Assembly (NCBI RefSeq): GCF_004331455.1
Contig: NZ_SJJR01000006.1
Span: forward strand, 248,001 to 312,000
Source: Micromonospora zingiberis
GTDB taxonomy: Bacteria; Actinomycetota; Actinomycetes; Mycobacteriales; Micromonosporaceae
Direction: 5' to 3'
Length of the DNA stretch: 64,000 bases
Below are positions 8,376-17,672 of the stretch, piece after piece. The notes beneath the pieces are model-generated. The model saw only the letters and a list, made by a program, of their open reading frames with translations, was not told the origin of the DNA and ran no database searches. Position 1 is the stretch's first letter. Each line of letters starts with the position of its first letter. A program made the translations under genes and the position numbers.

Positions 8376-9611
8376 GTGCCCGCGCCCGGTGGATTCGAGG
8401 TCCCGCTCTGGCGTGCCGTCGCCGTCTTCCGGGTGGCTTCCCTGGCGTACGTCTGCGTGGTCGTGGCCCGCGACGCGGACCGGTACGCGCATCCGCTCGC
8501 CGCCGGTGCGCTGGTACTGGCGATGGCGGGCTGGACCGTCGCCACCGCGGTCGGCTACGCGGCACCGGCCCGGCGCGGCTGGCCACTGCTCCTGGCCGAT
8601 CTGGGCGTCGTGGTGGCCATCCTGCTGGTCACCCCATGGGTGATGGGTCGGGAAGCGCTCGCTGCCGGCCTACCGACGCTGGCGGTGGCCTGGCTGAGCG
8701 GGCCGGTGCTGGCCTGGGCCGTCTCCGGCGGGCGGCGCCGCGGTACCGCCGCCGCGCTCGTCCTCGGCGGGACCGACCTCGCGACCCGGGGCATGGTCAC
8801 CCCGACCGCGCTCAACGGGGCGATCCTGATGTTGCTCGCCGGCGTGGTGGTCGGGCACGTCGCCCGGCTGGCGGTACGCGCGGAGGAGCGGTTGCAGCAC
8901 GCCGTCGAACTGGAGGCGGCCACCCGCGAGCGGGAACGGCTGGCCCGTGACATCCACGACTCGGTACTCCAGGTGCTCGCCCTGGTGCAGCGCCGGGGCG
9001 CCCGACTCGACGGCGAGGCCGGCGAGTTGGCCCGGTTGGCCGGTGAGCAGGAGGCGGCGCTCCGCGCGTTGATCTCCGCTGCCGGCCCCCTGGCGGCCGG
9101 CGTGCCGGCGGAGCGGAGCGCGTCGGGCACCGACCCGGCCCGTACCGGGGTGAGCGGCCTGACGCTGGGCCTGCGCGAGCTGGTCTTCCGCGCCGGTCCG
9201 GTCCGGTCCGACGGGGTCGAGGCACCGGTGGATCTGCGCGAACTGCTCGGCCGGTACGCCTCGGCCACCGTCTCGCTGTCCGCTCCCGCCAGCGTGGTGC
9301 CGTTACCCCCGGCGGTGGCCCGCGAACTGGCCGCGGCGACCGGGGCGGCGCTCGACAACGTGGCCCGCCACGGCGGCGAGCGGGCCTGGATCCTGGTCGA
9401 GGACGAAGGTGCGACGGTGACCGTGTCGATCCGGGACGAGGGCCCGGGCTTCGCGCCGGACCGGCTCGCGGAGGCCGCCGCGCAGGGCCGGCTCGGCGTG
9501 GCCCAGGCCATCCAGGGCCGGCTCACCGATCTCGGTGGCACCGCCACGATCAGTTCCACCCCGGGCGCCGGTACCGAAGTCGAACTCACCGTGCCGAGGA
9601 GAAACCCGTGA
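8376..9611 (+). CDS. MacS-type sensor histidine kinase (NarL/DesK class)
   Basis: The 411-residue protein has an N-terminal membrane domain (about residues 10-165, five or six hydrophobic segments) and a HisKA_3 dimerisation helix with ERERLARDIHDSVLQVLALV (phospho-acceptor His near 194). The C-terminal ATPase domain has DNVARHGG as N-box and DEGPGFAPDR as G1 box. The start is uncertain: GTG at 8376 or 8367 are both in frame, and I prefer 8376 because of the -10-like hexamer. The stop overlaps the response-regulator start by four bases (GTGA), so the pair is translationally coupled. The inducing signal is unknown. Confidence 0.88.
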   Translation: MPAPGGFEVPLWRAVAVFRVASLAYVCVVVARDADRYAHPLAAGALVLAMAGWTVATAVGYAAPARRGWPLLLADLGVVVAILLVTPWVMGREALAAGLPTLAVAWLSGPVLAWAVSGGRRRGTAAALVLGGTDLATRGMVTPTALNGAILMLLAGVVVGHVARLAVRAEERLQHAVELEAATRERERLARDIHDSVLQVLALVQRRGARLDGEAGELARLAGEQEAALRALISAAGPLAAGVPAERSASGTDPARTGVSGLTLGLRELVFRAGPVRSDGVEAPVDLRELLGRYASATVSLSAPASVVPLPPAVARELAAATGAALDNVARHGGERAWILVEDEGATVTVSIRDEGPGFAPDRLAEAAAQGRLGVAQAIQGRLTDLGGTATISSTPGAGTEVELTVPRRNP

Positions 9612-10270
9612 GCGGCCTGCGCGTGATGGTGGTGGACGACCACCCGATGTGGCGGGAAGGGGTGGCGCGCGACCTCACCGAGGCGGGCCATCAGGTGGTG
9701 GCCAGCTGCGGCGAGGGGCGGCAGGCGATCCGGGTGGTGACCGCCGCCCGACCCGACGTGGTGGTGCTGGACCTGCAACTGCCGGACGTCTCCGGGGTGG
9801 AGGTGATCCGTGGGCTGCGCGCTGCCTGGCCGCAGGTCCGGGTGCTCATGCTCTCCGCCAGTGGCGAACAGCAGGGTGTGCTGGACGCGGTCAAGGCCGG
9901 CGCCACCGGCTATCTGCTCAAGTCCGCCGCCCTCGCCGAGTTCCTGGACGCGGTGCGGCGGACGGCGGCCGGCGAACCCGTCTTCACGCCCGGTCTGGCC
10001 GGGTTGGTGCTCGGCGAGTACCGCCGACTGGCGGCTGCCGGTGGGCCGGCGCCGACCGGCACCGGGGCCAGCACACCCCGGCTCACCGACCGGGAGACGG
10101 AGGTGCTGCGGCTGGTGGCCAAGGGGATGTCCTACAAGCAGATCGCCGAGCGGCTCGGACTGTCGCACCGTACGGTGCAGAACCACGTGCAGAACACGCT
10201 CGGCAAGCTACAGCTGCACAACCGGGTCGAACTGACCCGCTACGCCATCGAACGCGGCCTCGACGACTAG
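9608..10270 (+). CDS. NarL/FixJ-family response regulator
   Basis: The 220-residue protein has a receiver domain (DDHP near the N-terminus, phospho-acceptor Asp near 55 in VVVLDLQLPD, Lys in LLKSAA) and a C-terminal LuxR-type helix-turn-helix (LTDRETEVLRLVAKGMSYKQ, then IAERLGLSHRTVQNHVQNT). It is the partner of the preceding membrane kinase. Confidence 0.93.
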   Translation: MSGLRVMVVDDHPMWREGVARDLTEAGHQVVASCGEGRQAIRVVTAARPDVVVLDLQLPDVSGVEVIRGLRAAWPQVRVLMLSASGEQQGVLDAVKAGATGYLLKSAALAEFLDAVRRTAAGEPVFTPGLAGLVLGEYRRLAAAGGPAPTGTGASTPRLTDRETEVLRLVAKGMSYKQIAERLGLSHRTVQNHVQNTLGKLQLHNRVELTRYAIERGLDD

Positions 10271-10347
10271 GTTCAGCCGCGAGATCTTGGTGCGAAATGG
10301 CTCCCATGAAGGCCACTTCGTACCAAGATCCGCGAGACAGAACCTAG
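10267..10347. terminator. Long imperfect palindrome between convergent genes
   Basis: Outer arms CTAGGTTC (10267-10274) and GAACCTAG (10340-10347) match perfectly. Inner arms GATCTTGGTGCGAAATGGC (10283-10301) and GCCACTTCGTACCAAGATC (10312-10330) match at 17 of 19 positions. The left arm starts in the stop codon of the response regulator and the right arm ends just before the stop of the DUF5709 gene, so it probably terminates both. Confidence 0.7.
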
Positions 10348-10352
10348 GGGCG

Positions 10353-10925
10353 TCACACCGAGTGCGGGGGGCGGGTCTCGTGGATGGCCAACTCCTCGGC
10401 GCTGGCCCCGCCGCCGGCGGCACCCGCGTCGTACGCGATCGAATCGGTCTCCTGGTCGGTGTGCGTACCCTCGTCCGGTTCGACCAGCCGACCCACCGTG
10501 GCGTCCGCGACGGTGCCCAACTGTCCGTGGTCGTAGATCGAGACCGGGGACTTCGGGTCGGAGGTGGGGCCCGGGTCGATGATGTCGGCGTCGAGCTGCG
10601 CCTGCGCGGCCTGTTCCCGGCTGTCCGCCTCGGCCGCGATGTCCGGGTCCACCGGGCCGGCCAGCGGATCGTCCACCGGCAGCTCGAACTGCTCCCGGTT
10701 CAGCTTGTAGTCCAGTGACTCACCGTCGAGTTGCTCGTCGGCGGTGGTGCCGAACTCGTCCACGGCGACCGGCACGCGGTCACCGGGCAGCTGGGCGGGG
10801 GCCGGTCCGTCCGCCTCCCGGCCGGTAAGTACGTCGTCCCCGGCCGTCGAGTCGTCGTCGGCGGTGTCGGGCAGACCGTCGGCCTCGGGGTCGGACAGCG
10901 GAGTCGGGTACTCGTCTTCGCGCAT
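10353..10925 (-). CDS. DUF5709 domain-containing protein
   Basis: A strongly acidic 190-residue protein (many Asp, Glu, Pro) with no membrane segment. The C-terminal segment DSIAYDAGAAGGGASAEELA, followed by IHETR, is what I recognise as the DUF5709 signature of actinobacteria. GGAGCAGGT just ahead of ATG 10925 is a good ribosome binding site. Function unknown; the composition suggests a disordered cytosolic protein. Confidence 0.75.
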   Translation of the reverse strand: MREDEYPTPLSDPEADGLPDTADDDSTAGDDVLTGREADGPAPAQLPGDRVPVAVDEFGTTADEQLDGESLDYKLNREQFELPVDDPLAGPVDPDIAAEADSREQAAQAQLDADIIDPGPTSDPKSPVSIYDHGQLGTVADATVGRLVEPDEGTHTDQETDSIAYDAGAAGGGASAEELAIHETRPPHSV

Positions 10926-10999
10926 ACCTGCTCCACTACCCGCTGCCCCTGCGCCATAACCGGCATCGGCGGGGCGGATCGGCAAGGACCCCGCCCCGG

Positions 11000-11998
11000 T
11001 CAGCGGCTGTCGCGGCGCTGACGGGCCAGTGCCGCGACGGTGCCGACCGCGGTGCCGGCGGCGGCCAGGCCGAGGGCCGCGGTGATCCGGATCAGTTGCC
11101 GACGACGACCATGCCAGCCACCCTCCGGTACGCCCTCGGCGGCCGACCGGTAGACGTTCCCGGCGCCGTCGGGGTGGGGGGTGGGGCCGAACTGGGTGCG
11201 GTGGGCGTACCAGGCGAGGGCCCGTTCGGCCAGCGCCGGGGCGAGTCGCCACTGCAGGCCGATCAACCGGGCGGCGCCCCCGGCGTACGTCTCGCGCCGG
11301 GGCCGGCGCAGCAGCCGCACGATGGTCTCCGCGACCAGCTCCGGCGGGTAGACCGGCGGCGGTGGTGCCAGCGTCCGGCCGCTGTGGTTCGCGGCGTGCC
11401 GGAAGAAGGGCGTGTCGATGGCGGCCGGCAGCACCGTGCAGATCGAGATGTTGCCGCGCCCGGTGAGCCGCAACTCCTGGCGGACCGTGTCGGCCAGGCC
11501 CCGGATGCCGTGCTTGGCGGCGTTGTACGCGGACTGGTACGGCATCGCCACCTCGGCCAGCACCGACGCGTTGTTGACCACGACACCGCCACCGGCCGCG
11601 TCGAGGTGCGGCAGCGCCGCCCGCATGCCGTACGCGGTGCCGAGCAGATCCACTTCCAGCACCCGGCGGAACTCCGCCACCGGGATCTCGTCGAACAGCC
11701 CGACCACGCCGACCGCCGCGTTGTTGACCCAGCCGTCGATCCGGCCGCACTGCCCGGCCGCGGTCGCGGCGAGCCGCTCGACCGCCGCCGGGTCGGTGAC
11801 GTCGGTGGGTACGACCAGCGCCGCGCCGCCCAGCTCGCCGCAGCGTCGGGCGACCGTCCGCAGCGCCAGCTTGTTCCGGGCGGCCAGCACCACGGTGCAC
11901 CCGCGCCGAGCCAGGGCGTACGCCGTTGCCGTGCCGATGCCGCTGGAGGCACCGGTGATCACCACCGTGGTGTCGCGGAGCGGTCGGGCGAGGGGCAT
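11000..11998 (-). CDS. Short-chain dehydrogenase/reductase with C-terminal membrane anchor
   Basis: The 332-residue protein has a classical SDR Rossmann domain: TTVVITGASSGIGTATAYAL at the N-terminus, VNNASVL in the middle and the catalytic pair YNAAK (Tyr, Lys). After the catalytic domain (about residue 250) comes an extra region ending in a single hydrophobic helix (ITAALGLAAAGTAVGTVAAL) and a basic tail, so it is probably bound to the inner face of the membrane. The substrate cannot be predicted. It is divergent from the glycosyltransferase gene. Confidence 0.85.
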   Translation of the reverse strand: MPLARPLRDTTVVITGASSGIGTATAYALARRGCTVVLAARNKLALRTVARRCGELGGAALVVPTDVTDPAAVERLAATAAGQCGRIDGWVNNAAVGVVGLFDEIPVAEFRRVLEVDLLGTAYGMRAALPHLDAAGGGVVVNNASVLAEVAMPYQSAYNAAKHGIRGLADTVRQELRLTGRGNISICTVLPAAIDTPFFRHAANHSGRTLAPPPPVYPPELVAETIVRLLRRPRRETYAGGAARLIGLQWRLAPALAERALAWYAHRTQFGPTPHPDGAGNVYRSAAEGVPEGGWHGRRRQLIRITAALGLAAAGTAVGTVAALARQRRDSR

Positions 11999-12134
11999 TC
12001 CGCACCGATACCCCACCACGTCGCCGGTCATGCCGCCGGTCACATCCCGATCTGCCAGGTTTCGACTCCTGCGGACCCGGTTAATGGGACGCTCTGACCG
12101 GAGGACCACCGCCCAATCCCGCATGGAGGTGACC

Positions 12135-13337
12135 ATGCGCGTCGGCCTCGTCTGCGCCCATGCCGCTGCGCCGAGCTCCGGCGACGGAACCGTCGTCGGC
12201 ACCTACCAGCACATCGCACGGGTGGCCGCCGAACTCGCCGGGCGTGGTCACGACGTGCGCGTCTACACCCGCCGGGACGATCCGGACGCGGCCGACAGCG
12301 ACCTGGTCGACGGTTACCGGATCGAGCGGGCGCCGATCGGACCGGTGACCCCGATACCCACCGCCGAGCTGGTGCCGTACGTGTCGGAGTTCGGCCAGTG
12401 GTTGGCCGACCGGTGGGCGGTCGACTGGACACCCGAGGTGGTGCACGGCCACTACTGGGTCGGCGGGCTGGCCGCCGCGCACGCCGTACGGGAGACCGAC
12501 ATCCCTGTCGTGCAGACGTTCCACTCGATCGGCATGGAGCAACTGCGTCACCTCGGCCCGCAGTACGACGGCCCGGGGACCCGCATCCCGCTGGAGCGGG
12601 CGCTGACCAGGGCGGTGGACATCGCGGTGGCCCAGTGCAACGACGAGGTGGAGGAGCTGACCCGGATGGGTCTGCAACGCACCTCGGTGGCGATGGTGCC
12701 GACCGGTGTGGACACCGCACTGTTCCACCCCGACGGCGAGGCCGCCCCGCGTGACCAGCGGTCCCGGATCCTCTCCGTGGGCGGCCTGGCATCCGGTCAC
12801 GGTCAGGAGGACCTGATCCGCGCGATGCGTCTGGTCGGCGACGCGGAACTGGTGATCGCCGGAGGGCCGCCGGCCAGTCAGTTGGCCGGTCACGCCGAGG
12901 CCCGCCGGTTGCGTGAACTGGCCGAGCGGGTCGGCGTGGGCGACCAGGTGCACCTGGTGGGTGCGGTGCCGCACGACCAGATGGCCACCTGGTACCGCTC
13001 GGCCGACGTGGTGGCCTGCACCCCGCACTACTCCTCCGCCGGCCGGGTGTCACTGGAGGCGATGGCCTGCGGTGTCCCGGTGGTCGGCTACGCGATGGGC
13101 GGCATCGCCGATGCGGTCGTCGACGAGGTCACCGGCAAGCTGGTGCCACCGGGAGACGTCCGCACCCTGGGGATGACCCTGCGCCGGCTGATCACCGACA
13201 ACGCGGGCCGGTTCGCGTACGGGCACGCCGCGGTGGACCGGGTCCGGTGCAGCTACACCTGGGAACGGACAGCGAGCGCGCTGGAGCGGCTCTACGAGCG
13301 GGTGATCGGCCGGCGTAAACCGGTCGAGGCGGCCTGA
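12135..13337 (+). CDS. GT4-family (MshA/GT-B type) glycosyltransferase
   Basis: The 400-residue retaining glycosyltransferase has an N-terminal donor-side Rossmann domain (AELAGRGHDVRVYTRRDD), an acceptor segment VVQTFHSIG, and a C-terminal GT4 nucleotide-sugar site SSAGRVSLEAMACGVPVVGY with the E-x7-E pattern. The start is set by a near-perfect Shine-Dalgarno, GGAGGTGA at 12125-12132, just before ATG 12135. The acceptor is unknown; it has no secretion signal, so it acts in the cytosol. The last 46 bases overlap the convergent transporter gene. Confidence 0.88.
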   Translation: MRVGLVCAHAAAPSSGDGTVVGTYQHIARVAAELAGRGHDVRVYTRRDDPDAADSDLVDGYRIERAPIGPVTPIPTAELVPYVSEFGQWLADRWAVDWTPEVVHGHYWVGGLAAAHAVRETDIPVVQTFHSIGMEQLRHLGPQYDGPGTRIPLERALTRAVDIAVAQCNDEVEELTRMGLQRTSVAMVPTGVDTALFHPDGEAAPRDQRSRILSVGGLASGHGQEDLIRAMRLVGDAELVIAGGPPASQLAGHAEARRLRELAERVGVGDQVHLVGAVPHDQMATWYRSADVVACTPHYSSAGRVSLEAMACGVPVVGYAMGGIADAVVDEVTGKLVPPGDVRTLGMTLRRLITDNAGRFAYGHAAVDRVRCSYTWERTASALERLYERVIGRRKPVEAA

Positions 13338-14281
13338 GCCGGCTCGGTCGGCTCGGTGCCGAGCAGCGGGGCCGACGCCACCCGAGGCGTCGGCCGGGTG
13401 CCCTTGCCGCCGTCCAGCACGGCGCGGGTGGTCTCCCGGGCCACCGCGTGATGATGTTGCGGCTCGGCGTACCGGGTGAGCCCGATGACCGCCGCGAGGG
13501 TGACCAGGAAACCGATGCCGGCGAGCCATTCCCGGCCCGGCCAGATCTTGTCGTTGAGCAGTAGTAGGCCGATGATCGCGGCGGGCACCGCGCCGGCCGC
13601 GTCCATGGCGGCCACCGCCGCCGTCGTGGAACCACGCTGCATCGCCAGCCCCAGCAGCAGCTGACCGACGATGGAATGGCCGATGAGCAGGTAGAGCAGC
13701 GGATCGGTGAGGAAGGCGTCCCAGGTCGGCGCCGAGGCCAGCGGGCGGGCGGCCACCGCGGCGGCGGAGAAGCCCAGGCCGGCGAGGGAGCCGAGCGCCA
13801 CCGAGCCGGGTGCGCCGTGTAGCCGCACCGCGAAGAAGCCCAGCACCGCGATCACCCCGAGGGTCACCAGCAGGGCGACCATCCCTGCCGTACCCAGCGG
13901 TTTGGACGGTGCCGGCCGGGCGGAGAGCACCAGCGCGGTGATCCCGGCGAAGAGCAACAGCAGCAGGACGACCTCGGACATCGGCAGCCGCCACTTCAGC
14001 ACGATCACACCCAGCAGGGCGGTGACCCCCAGCCCGGCGGCCACACTCGCCTGCACCAGGAACAGCGGCAGGTCCCGGCGGGCCAGGAAGGCCAGCACGA
14101 ACCCGGCCACCTGGCAGGCCAGGCCGACCAGATAGGTGCGGTGTCCGGCGAGGCGCAGCAACAGCCCCGGATCGAAGGTGTGGTGCACGGTGGTGCGGGC
14201 GGCGGCGACCGACTGCAACAGGTTGGCGATGCCGTACGCGACGATCATCGCCGCCAGAAAACACCAACCTGCGGTAGCCAC
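13292..14281 (-). CDS. EamA/DMT-like multi-spanning membrane protein
   Basis: A 329-residue membrane protein with about nine or ten hydrophobic segments, several ending in small residues as in drug/metabolite transporters, and a soluble 40-residue tail. GTG at 14281 is chosen because TATCCT lies six bases upstream and the hydrophobic core begins a few residues later. The tail overlaps the end of the glycosyltransferase gene in an antisense arrangement. Substrate unknown. Confidence 0.72.
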   Translation of the reverse strand: MATAGWCFLAAMIVAYGIANLLQSVAAARTTVHHTFDPGLLLRLAGHRTYLVGLACQVAGFVLAFLARRDLPLFLVQASVAAGLGVTALLGVIVLKWRLPMSEVVLLLLLFAGITALVLSARPAPSKPLGTAGMVALLVTLGVIAVLGFFAVRLHGAPGSVALGSLAGLGFSAAAVAARPLASAPTWDAFLTDPLLYLLIGHSIVGQLLLGLAMQRGSTTAAVAAMDAAGAVPAAIIGLLLLNDKIWPGREWLAGIGFLVTLAAVIGLTRYAEPQHHHAVARETTRAVLDGGKGTRPTPRVASAPLLGTEPTEPAQAASTGLRRPITRS

Positions 14282-14287
14282 CTGGCG

Positions 14288-14293
14288 AGGATA
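14288..14293 (-). promoter_or_regulatory. -10 element of a leaderless promoter (EamA-like gene)
   Basis: On the minus strand TATCCT is six bases ahead of the GTG at 14281. It lies inside the 26-base gap to hisN, so the transporter may have its own promoter. Confidence 0.4.
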
Positions 14294-14307
14294 GAGGTTA
14301 CCGGGCG

Positions 14308-15111
14308 TCAGCGCGCGGCCGGCCGAGCCAGCCGGTCGAGGATGTCGGAATGCAGCAGCGAGTTGCTGGCCACGGCGCTGGTCTCGGCTCCGGCGGGGGC
14401 CGGACGACCGGCCAGGTCGGTGCAGGTGCCCCCGGCCTCGGTCACGATCGGTACCAGCGCGGCCACGTCCCAGAGCGACAACTCGGGTTCGATCATGACG
14501 TCGAGTGCACCCTCGGCCAGCAGCATGTAACCGTAGAAGTCGCCGTAGGCCCGGCTGCGCCAGGTGTCCCGCATCAGTTGGAGCACCGGCTCCAGCAGGC
14601 CGGCCTCCTCCCAACCGCCCAGCGACGAGTAGCAGAGGCTCGCGTCGGCCAGCTCGCGCACCCCGGACACCCGGATCGCCTCGCCCCGGGTGGCGTCCGG
14701 GCCCGCGTACGCCCCGGTGCCCCGCGCCGCCCACCAGCGGCGGCCCAGCGCCGGCGCGGAGACCACGCCGGCCACGGGACGCCCCTGCTCCAGCAGCGCG
14801 ATCAGGGTGGCCCAGATCGGTACGCCCCGGACGAAGTTCTTGGTGCCGTCGATGGGATCCACCACCCATTGCCGGGCTCCGGTGGCGGCAGTGGCGCCGT
14901 ACTCCTCGCCGAGCAGGCCGTCGTCGGGCCGCTGCTCGGCCAGCAGGGCACGGATCTCGCGTTCCACCGCGGTGTCCGCGTCGGAGACCGGGGTCAGGTC
15001 CGGTTTCGACTCGACGCGCAGGTCGAGCGCGCCGAACCGGGCCATGGAGATGGCGTCGGCGGCGTCGGCGAGCCGGTGGGCGAGGGCGAGGTCGTCGGCG
15101 TACCCGGTCAT
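14308..15111 (-). CDS. hisN: Histidinol-phosphatase, inositol-monophosphatase type
   Basis: The 267-residue metal-dependent phosphatase removes phosphate from L-histidinol phosphate in histidine synthesis. It shows the family's metal-binding motifs: GEEYG, DPIDGTKNFVRG (D-x-DG-T) and WDVAALVPIVTEAGG. The segment YADDLALAHRLADAAD is typical of actinobacterial HisN rather than of general inositol monophosphatases. ATG 15111 is supported by TACGGT seven bases upstream. No other his gene is near. Confidence 0.85.
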   Translation of the reverse strand: MTGYADDLALAHRLADAADAISMARFGALDLRVESKPDLTPVSDADTAVEREIRALLAEQRPDDGLLGEEYGATAATGARQWVVDPIDGTKNFVRGVPIWATLIALLEQGRPVAGVVSAPALGRRWWAARGTGAYAGPDATRGEAIRVSGVRELADASLCYSSLGGWEEAGLLEPVLQLMRDTWRSRAYGDFYGYMLLAEGALDVMIEPELSLWDVAALVPIVTEAGGTCTDLAGRPAPAGAETSAVASNSLLHSDILDRLARPAAR

Positions 15112-15118
15112 GCGTTGC

Positions 15119-15124
15119 ACCGTA
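15119..15124 (-). promoter_or_regulatory. -10 element of a leaderless promoter (hisN)
   Basis: On the minus strand TACGGT is exactly seven bases before ATG 15111. This spacing selects 15111 over the GTG at 15120. Confidence 0.45.
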
Positions 15125-15165
15125 GCGACGTCACCGGCGTCCCACCGGACGGGGGCGACGCCGGC

Positions 15166-16260
15166 TCACTCCACGCGCCCGCGCGGATCGTGCTCGGTCT
15201 CGTCGCGGGGGTTCGTCGCGCCGCGCGGGTCGGTCTCACCGGCCCGGGACGCCAGCAACCGGCGGTACGAGGCCAGCCGACGCGGATCGGCCCGACCGTC
15301 GGCGACCCAGGCATCCAGGGCGCAGTCGGTCTCGTCGGCGGTGTGCGGGCAGTTCGCCGGGCAGTCGACGGTGGCCTCGACCAGATCCGGAAAGCCGTGC
15401 AGCAGGCTCTCGGCCGACACGTGCGCCAGCCCGAAGCTGCGTACCCCCGGGGTGTCCACGATCCAACCCGGATCGTCCGGCGTGCCGGCCACGGCGGGCA
15501 GCCGCAGCGCGACCGCGCTGGTCGAGGTGTGCCGGCCCCGGCCGATCGCGCTGACCGTGCCGACCGCCCGGTCGGCCTCCGGCACCAGACGGTTCACCAG
15601 CGTCGACTTGCCGACCCCGGAGTGCCCGACGAGCACCGAGACCCGGCCGGCGAGCAGGTTGCGTAGCGCGTCCAGCGGCGAGTCCGGCCGGATCAGCACG
15701 TACGGCAGCTCCAACTCGGTGTAGTAGTCGAGCACCGCCTCCGGGCCGGCCAGGTCGGCCTTGGTCAGGCAGAGCAACGGCTCGATGTCCGCGTCGTACG
15801 CGGCCACCAGACACCGGTCGATGAAGCCGGTTCGGGGCGGCGGATCGGCCAGCGCGCTGACGATCACGAGCTGGTCGGCGTTGGCCACCACCACCCGCTC
15901 CAGCCGCCCCTCGGCGGTGCTGGCGTCGTCCTCGGCGGTACGACGCAGCACCGACCGGCGTGGCTCGATCCGAACGATGCGGGCCAACGCGCCGGGTGCG
16001 CCCGAGGTGTCGCCGACCAGGCCGACCCGATCACCGACCACCACCGACTTGCGGCCCAGTTCGCGGGCGCGCATCGCGGTGACGGTGGGGGCGTCCGGCG
16101 CTGCCGTCAGCACGCAGGTGTACCGCCCCCGGTCCACCGCGATCACGAAGCCGTGCTCGGCGTCGGCGTGCTGCGGTCGGGTGCGGGTACGCGGACGGGA
16201 GGACCTGCCGGGCCGGACCCGTACGTCGTCCTCGTCGTACTCTCGCCGCCTGGTCGCCAG
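15166..16260 (-). CDS. rsgA: Ribosome small-subunit-dependent GTPase A
   Basis: The protein (364 residues from 16260) is a circularly permuted GTPase that helps late maturation of the 30S subunit. An OB fold comes first, then the GTPase motifs in permuted order: LTKAD (G4), GHSGVGKSTLVN (G1) and DTPGVRSFG (G3). A C-terminal zinc site has CPANCPHTADETDC. The start is unusual: no ATG, GTG or TTG lies between the aroA stop and the conserved region. CTG at 16260 has AGGAG five bases upstream; GTG at 16311 or 16347 would overlap aroA. The gene follows aroA closely and is probably cotranscribed with it. Confidence 0.88.
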   Translation of the reverse strand: MATRRREYDEDDVRVRPGRSSRPRTRTRPQHADAEHGFVIAVDRGRYTCVLTAAPDAPTVTAMRARELGRKSVVVGDRVGLVGDTSGAPGALARIVRIEPRRSVLRRTAEDDASTAEGRLERVVVANADQLVIVSALADPPPRTGFIDRCLVAAYDADIEPLLCLTKADLAGPEAVLDYYTELELPYVLIRPDSPLDALRNLLAGRVSVLVGHSGVGKSTLVNRLVPEADRAVGTVSAIGRGRHTSTSAVALRLPAVAGTPDDPGWIVDTPGVRSFGLAHVSAESLLHGFPDLVEATVDCPANCPHTADETDCALDAWVADGRADPRRLASYRRLLASRAGETDPRGATNPRDETEHDPRGRVE

Positions 16261-16280
16261 GGCCGCTCCTGTCTGTCCGC

Positions 16281-17582
16281 TCAGCTCTTGCCGGTCACCA
16301 TCGCCGACCACAGTGCCGGGAATTCGGGCATCGTCTTGGAGGTGCACGCCACGTCGTCCAGCTCGATGCCGGGCACGGCCAGTCCGGCCACCGCGGCGGC
16401 GTGTGCCATCCGATGGTCATCGTAGGTGCGGAACACTCCGCCGCGCAGCGGCCGGGGGCGGATCTCCAGCCCGTCGGCCGACTCGGTGACGTCCGCGCCC
16501 AGCGAGGCGAACTCGCGGTTCAGCGCGGCCAGCCGGTCGGTTTCGTGGCCCCGGATGTGACCGACCCCGGTGAGCATGGACGGGGAGTCGGCGAGCATGG
16601 CCAGCGCGGTCAGCACGGGAGTCAGCTCGCTGACGTCCGACAGGTCGGCGCGCAGCCCGCGTACCGTCCCGGTGCCCCGCACGGTGAGCCCTTCGGTGGT
16701 CATCGCGACCTGCGCACCCATCTGCTGCAACAGCGAGCGCAGCCGCTCCACCGGCTGGGCACTGCCGCGCGGCCAGCCTTGCAGGGTCACCTCGCCGCCG
16801 GTGACCAGGGCGGCGGCGAAGAACGGCACCGCGCCGGAGAGGTCCGGCTCGATCTCCCAGCCGCGGCCGGTCAGTGGGCCCGGCTCGACCACCCAGACGT
16901 CCGGGGTGCTGTCGTCGACCGCCGCACCGGCGGCCCGCAGCATCTGCACGGTCATCCGCAGGTGCGGCGCGGAGGGCACCGGTGGGCCGACGTGCCGGAC
17001 CACCAGCCCACGGTCGAAGCGCGGCGCGGCCAGCAGCAGCCCGGAAACCAGCTGGCTGGAGGCGGAGGCGTCGATCACGACCTCTCCGCCGGTCACCCGG
17101 CCGGTGCCGAGGACGGCCAGCGGCAGGCTGCCGGGACCGGTGGTGTCGATGCGTACGCCGAGCGAGCGCAGCGCCTCGATCAGTGGCCCGAGCGGCCGGG
17201 TGCGGGCGTGCGGGTCGCCGTCGAAGGTGACCCGCCCCTCGGCCAGCCCGGCCACCGGCGGCACGAAGCGCATGATCGTGCCGGCCAGCCCGACGTCGAC
17301 GTGTGCCGGACCGACCAGCCGGTGCGGCCGGACCAGCCAGCGCTCGTCGTCGGCGATCGACACGTGGGCGCCCATCGCGCGCAGCCCGCCGGCCATCAGC
17401 TCGGTGTCCCGGGCGCGCAGCGGCTTGGCCAGGGTCGAGGGGCCGGCGGCCAGGGCGCTGAGCACCAGGGCGCGGTTGGTCATCGACTTGGAGCCGGGTA
17501 GGCGCAGCGAAGCGGTGACCGGATCGCTGGCGGTCGGGGCGGTCCACGGCTGTAGCGGCCGGGTCGCGGTCAGGTTCCCCAC
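16281..17582 (-). CDS. aroA: 3-phosphoshikimate 1-carboxyvinyltransferase (EPSP synthase)
   Basis: The 433-residue enzyme joins phosphoenolpyruvate to shikimate 3-phosphate in aromatic amino acid synthesis. It shows the substrate loop LPGSKSMTNRALVLSALA, the RARDTELM segment and, near the C-terminus, YDDHRMAHAAAVAGL. The length is normal for the family. The order aroA-rsgA with a divergent SRAP gene matches the Rv3226c-Rv3227-Rv3228 region of M. tuberculosis. Confidence 0.95.
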   Translation of the reverse strand: MGNLTATRPLQPWTAPTASDPVTASLRLPGSKSMTNRALVLSALAAGPSTLAKPLRARDTELMAGGLRAMGAHVSIADDERWLVRPHRLVGPAHVDVGLAGTIMRFVPPVAGLAEGRVTFDGDPHARTRPLGPLIEALRSLGVRIDTTGPGSLPLAVLGTGRVTGGEVVIDASASSQLVSGLLLAAPRFDRGLVVRHVGPPVPSAPHLRMTVQMLRAAGAAVDDSTPDVWVVEPGPLTGRGWEIEPDLSGAVPFFAAALVTGGEVTLQGWPRGSAQPVERLRSLLQQMGAQVAMTTEGLTVRGTGTVRGLRADLSDVSELTPVLTALAMLADSPSMLTGVGHIRGHETDRLAALNREFASLGADVTESADGLEIRPRPLRGGVFRTYDDHRMAHAAAVAGLAVPGIELDDVACTSKTMPEFPALWSAMVTGKS

Positions 17583-17672
17583 AGCTACATTCTGCCGTGT
17601 CGGGACCGGGCAGGCGCCCTGCCACCGTCGCCGCTCCCGGTGGACGGGACGTCAGAACGGCTGGCGGCGCGC

